Source: JACZYA01 sp965247455 (GTDB lineage Bacteria > Acidobacteriota > Terriglobia > Acidiferrales > 2-02-FULL-67-57). Taken from it: a stretch of 64,000 bases of DNA. Location of the stretch: contig CBDFHE010000018.1 in the NCBI GenBank assembly GCA_965247455.1, positions 186,001-250,000 on the forward strand, given 5' to 3'. This document shows positions 62,847-64,000 of the stretch, one piece after another. The notes beneath the pieces were generated by a model that worked only from the letters and a program-made list of their open reading frames with translations, made no database searches and had not been told where the DNA came from. A program made the translations under genes and the position numbers. Position 1 is the stretch's first letter. Each line of letters begins with the position of its first letter.

Positions 62847-62958
62847 AACTCTTTCCTGTTCCCTTTCAGCACCGGCTTTCTGCCTCGCACCCCCGAATCC
62901 CGAAAACTTCGCGAACGGAATGCTGAGCCCCCCGTGGGGCACCGGCTGAACTAACAAC

Positions 62959-62981
62959 AAAAAAACCCGGCCGCAGCCGGG
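62959..62981 (-). terminator. intrinsic terminator between rpsG and fusA
   Basis: On the minus strand CCCGGC (62981-62976) pairs with GCCGGG (62971-62966) around a 4-base loop, followed by TTTTTTT (62965-62959). It starts 10 bases after the rpsG stop. An intrinsic terminator inside a str operon suggests attenuation or separate control of fusA, which has a 145-base upstream gap. Confidence 0.75.
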
Positions 62982-62991
62982 AAGAAAACCT

Positions 62992-63462
62992 CTACCAACG
63001 GTAGTGGGCAAAAGCCTTGTTGGCCTCGGCCATTCGGTGCGTATCTTCCTTCTTCTTGATGGCCCCGCCGCGGTTATTGGCGGCGTCCATCAACTCTTCT
63101 GCCAGCTTGTCCACCATCGTCTTTCCGGCTCGCCCGCGCGCATAGCTCAGCAGCCAGCGGATGGCCAACGACTGCCGCCGGTGCTGGTTGACCTCGATCG
63201 GAATCTGGTAATTGGCGCCGCCCACGCGCCGTGTCTTCACTTCCAGCAGCGGCCGGCAGTTCTCCATCGCCCGCTGGAACACCTTCAGCGGGTCGTCCTT
63301 GGCGCGCTCTTGGATCAACTGCATGGAACCGTAGAAAATGCGCGCGGCGGTGGATTTCTTTCCGTCCCACATCATGCAGTTGATGAACTTCGACACCAAC
63401 GCACTGCCGTACACCGGGTCCGGCGACGGCTCGCGACGATCAGTTTTCCCTTTGCGCGACAT
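62992..63462 (-). CDS. rpsG: 30S ribosomal protein S7
   Basis: The 156-residue S7 has PDPVYGSALVSKFINCMMWD, VFQRAMENCRPLLEVKTRRV and GGANYQIPIEVNQHRRQSLA, ending DTHRMAEANKAFAHYRW. In E. coli it represses the str operon. The mRNA then meets an intrinsic terminator 10 bases after its stop. It follows rpsL by 53 bases. Confidence 0.96.
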   Translation of the reverse strand: MSRKGKTDRREPSPDPVYGSALVSKFINCMMWDGKKSTAARIFYGSMQLIQERAKDDPLKVFQRAMENCRPLLEVKTRRVGGANYQIPIEVNQHRRQSLAIRWLLSYARGRAGKTMVDKLAEELMDAANNRGGAIKKKEDTHRMAEANKAFAHYRW

Positions 63463-63515
63463 CTTCCTCTCGGATAGTACCGACTACAACGCGCGCGTCC
63501 GCGCGCGCAAATTCC

Positions 63516-63899
<384 letters not shown>

Positions 63900-64000
63900 A
63901 GCTACTCGTTTCTCCTTACTTCGAGACTGGACTCCTTCGGCGGCCATGCGGCCCCACGGAGCCGTTAGCGGAAGCCTCTACTGCGCCCGCCCCTCGGGGC

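Overview
The window is GC-rich, densely packed bacterial chromosome, with most genes on the minus strand. It ends in a complete str-S10-spc-alpha ribosomal supercluster (about 43.5-63.9 kb). Its phylum cannot be fixed without a tree. The gene order, the many short intergenic palindromes and the protein styles suggest an Acidobacteriota-like genome; this is inference.

Region 1 (1-13.9 kb) is one long minus-strand gene train under a TetR-type regulator: crotonase, aldehyde dehydrogenase, Mug/TDG-type uracil-DNA glycosylase, a BoxB-like di-iron benzoyl-CoA epoxygenase, a cyclohexadienoyl-CoA-hydratase-like crotonase, a three-subunit 4-hydroxybenzoyl-CoA-reductase-like molybdoenzyme (HcrC, HcrA, HcrB), a COG2159 amidohydrolase, 3-hydroxyacyl-CoA dehydrogenase, another crotonase, then macrodomain, ArsC, a small unknown protein and a partial MidA-type methyltransferase. 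It reads as aromatic acyl-CoA catabolism and mixes signature enzymes of the aerobic (epoxide) and anaerobic (dienoyl-CoA) benzoyl-CoA routes. Two neighbouring genes each carry an apparent one-base deletion.

Region 2 (14-27.4 kb) holds an ECF sigma/anti-sigma pair, a TPR protein, an ornithine-cyclodeaminase-family enzyme, 6-phosphofructokinase, a DoxX protein, a PspC protein, a fused 2-oxoacid dehydrogenase E1, a methyltransferase and a CBS protein, plus two insertion sequences. The first is an IS1380-family element sitting in codon 10 of a saccharopine-dehydrogenase-like gene; removing it with one copy of the target duplication restores the reading frame. The second is an ISNCY/IS1202-like element with TGT...ACA ends and a 15-bp target duplication.

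Region 3 (27.5-36.8 kb) has tRNA-Leu(GAG), secG, tpiA, pgk and gap. The protein operon is bracketed by two inverted copies of a MITE-like repeat, one of which contains two further nested repeats. Next come a four-gene tdk-GHMP kinase-CPBP protease-exported protein group, a prohibitin-like protein and a deoxyribosyltransferase-fold protein.

Region 4 (36.8-43.5 kb) holds secA, an AT-richer gene with a HEPN R-x4-H motif, a repeat-filled spacer, a small zinc-finger-like protein and guaB.

Region 5 (43.5-64 kb) is rpsL-rpsG-fusA-(54-aa membrane ORF)-tuf-rpsJ ... secY-adk-map-infA-rpmJ-rpsM-rpsK-rpsD-rpoA-rplQ, with an intrinsic terminator after rplQ and another between rpsG and fusA.
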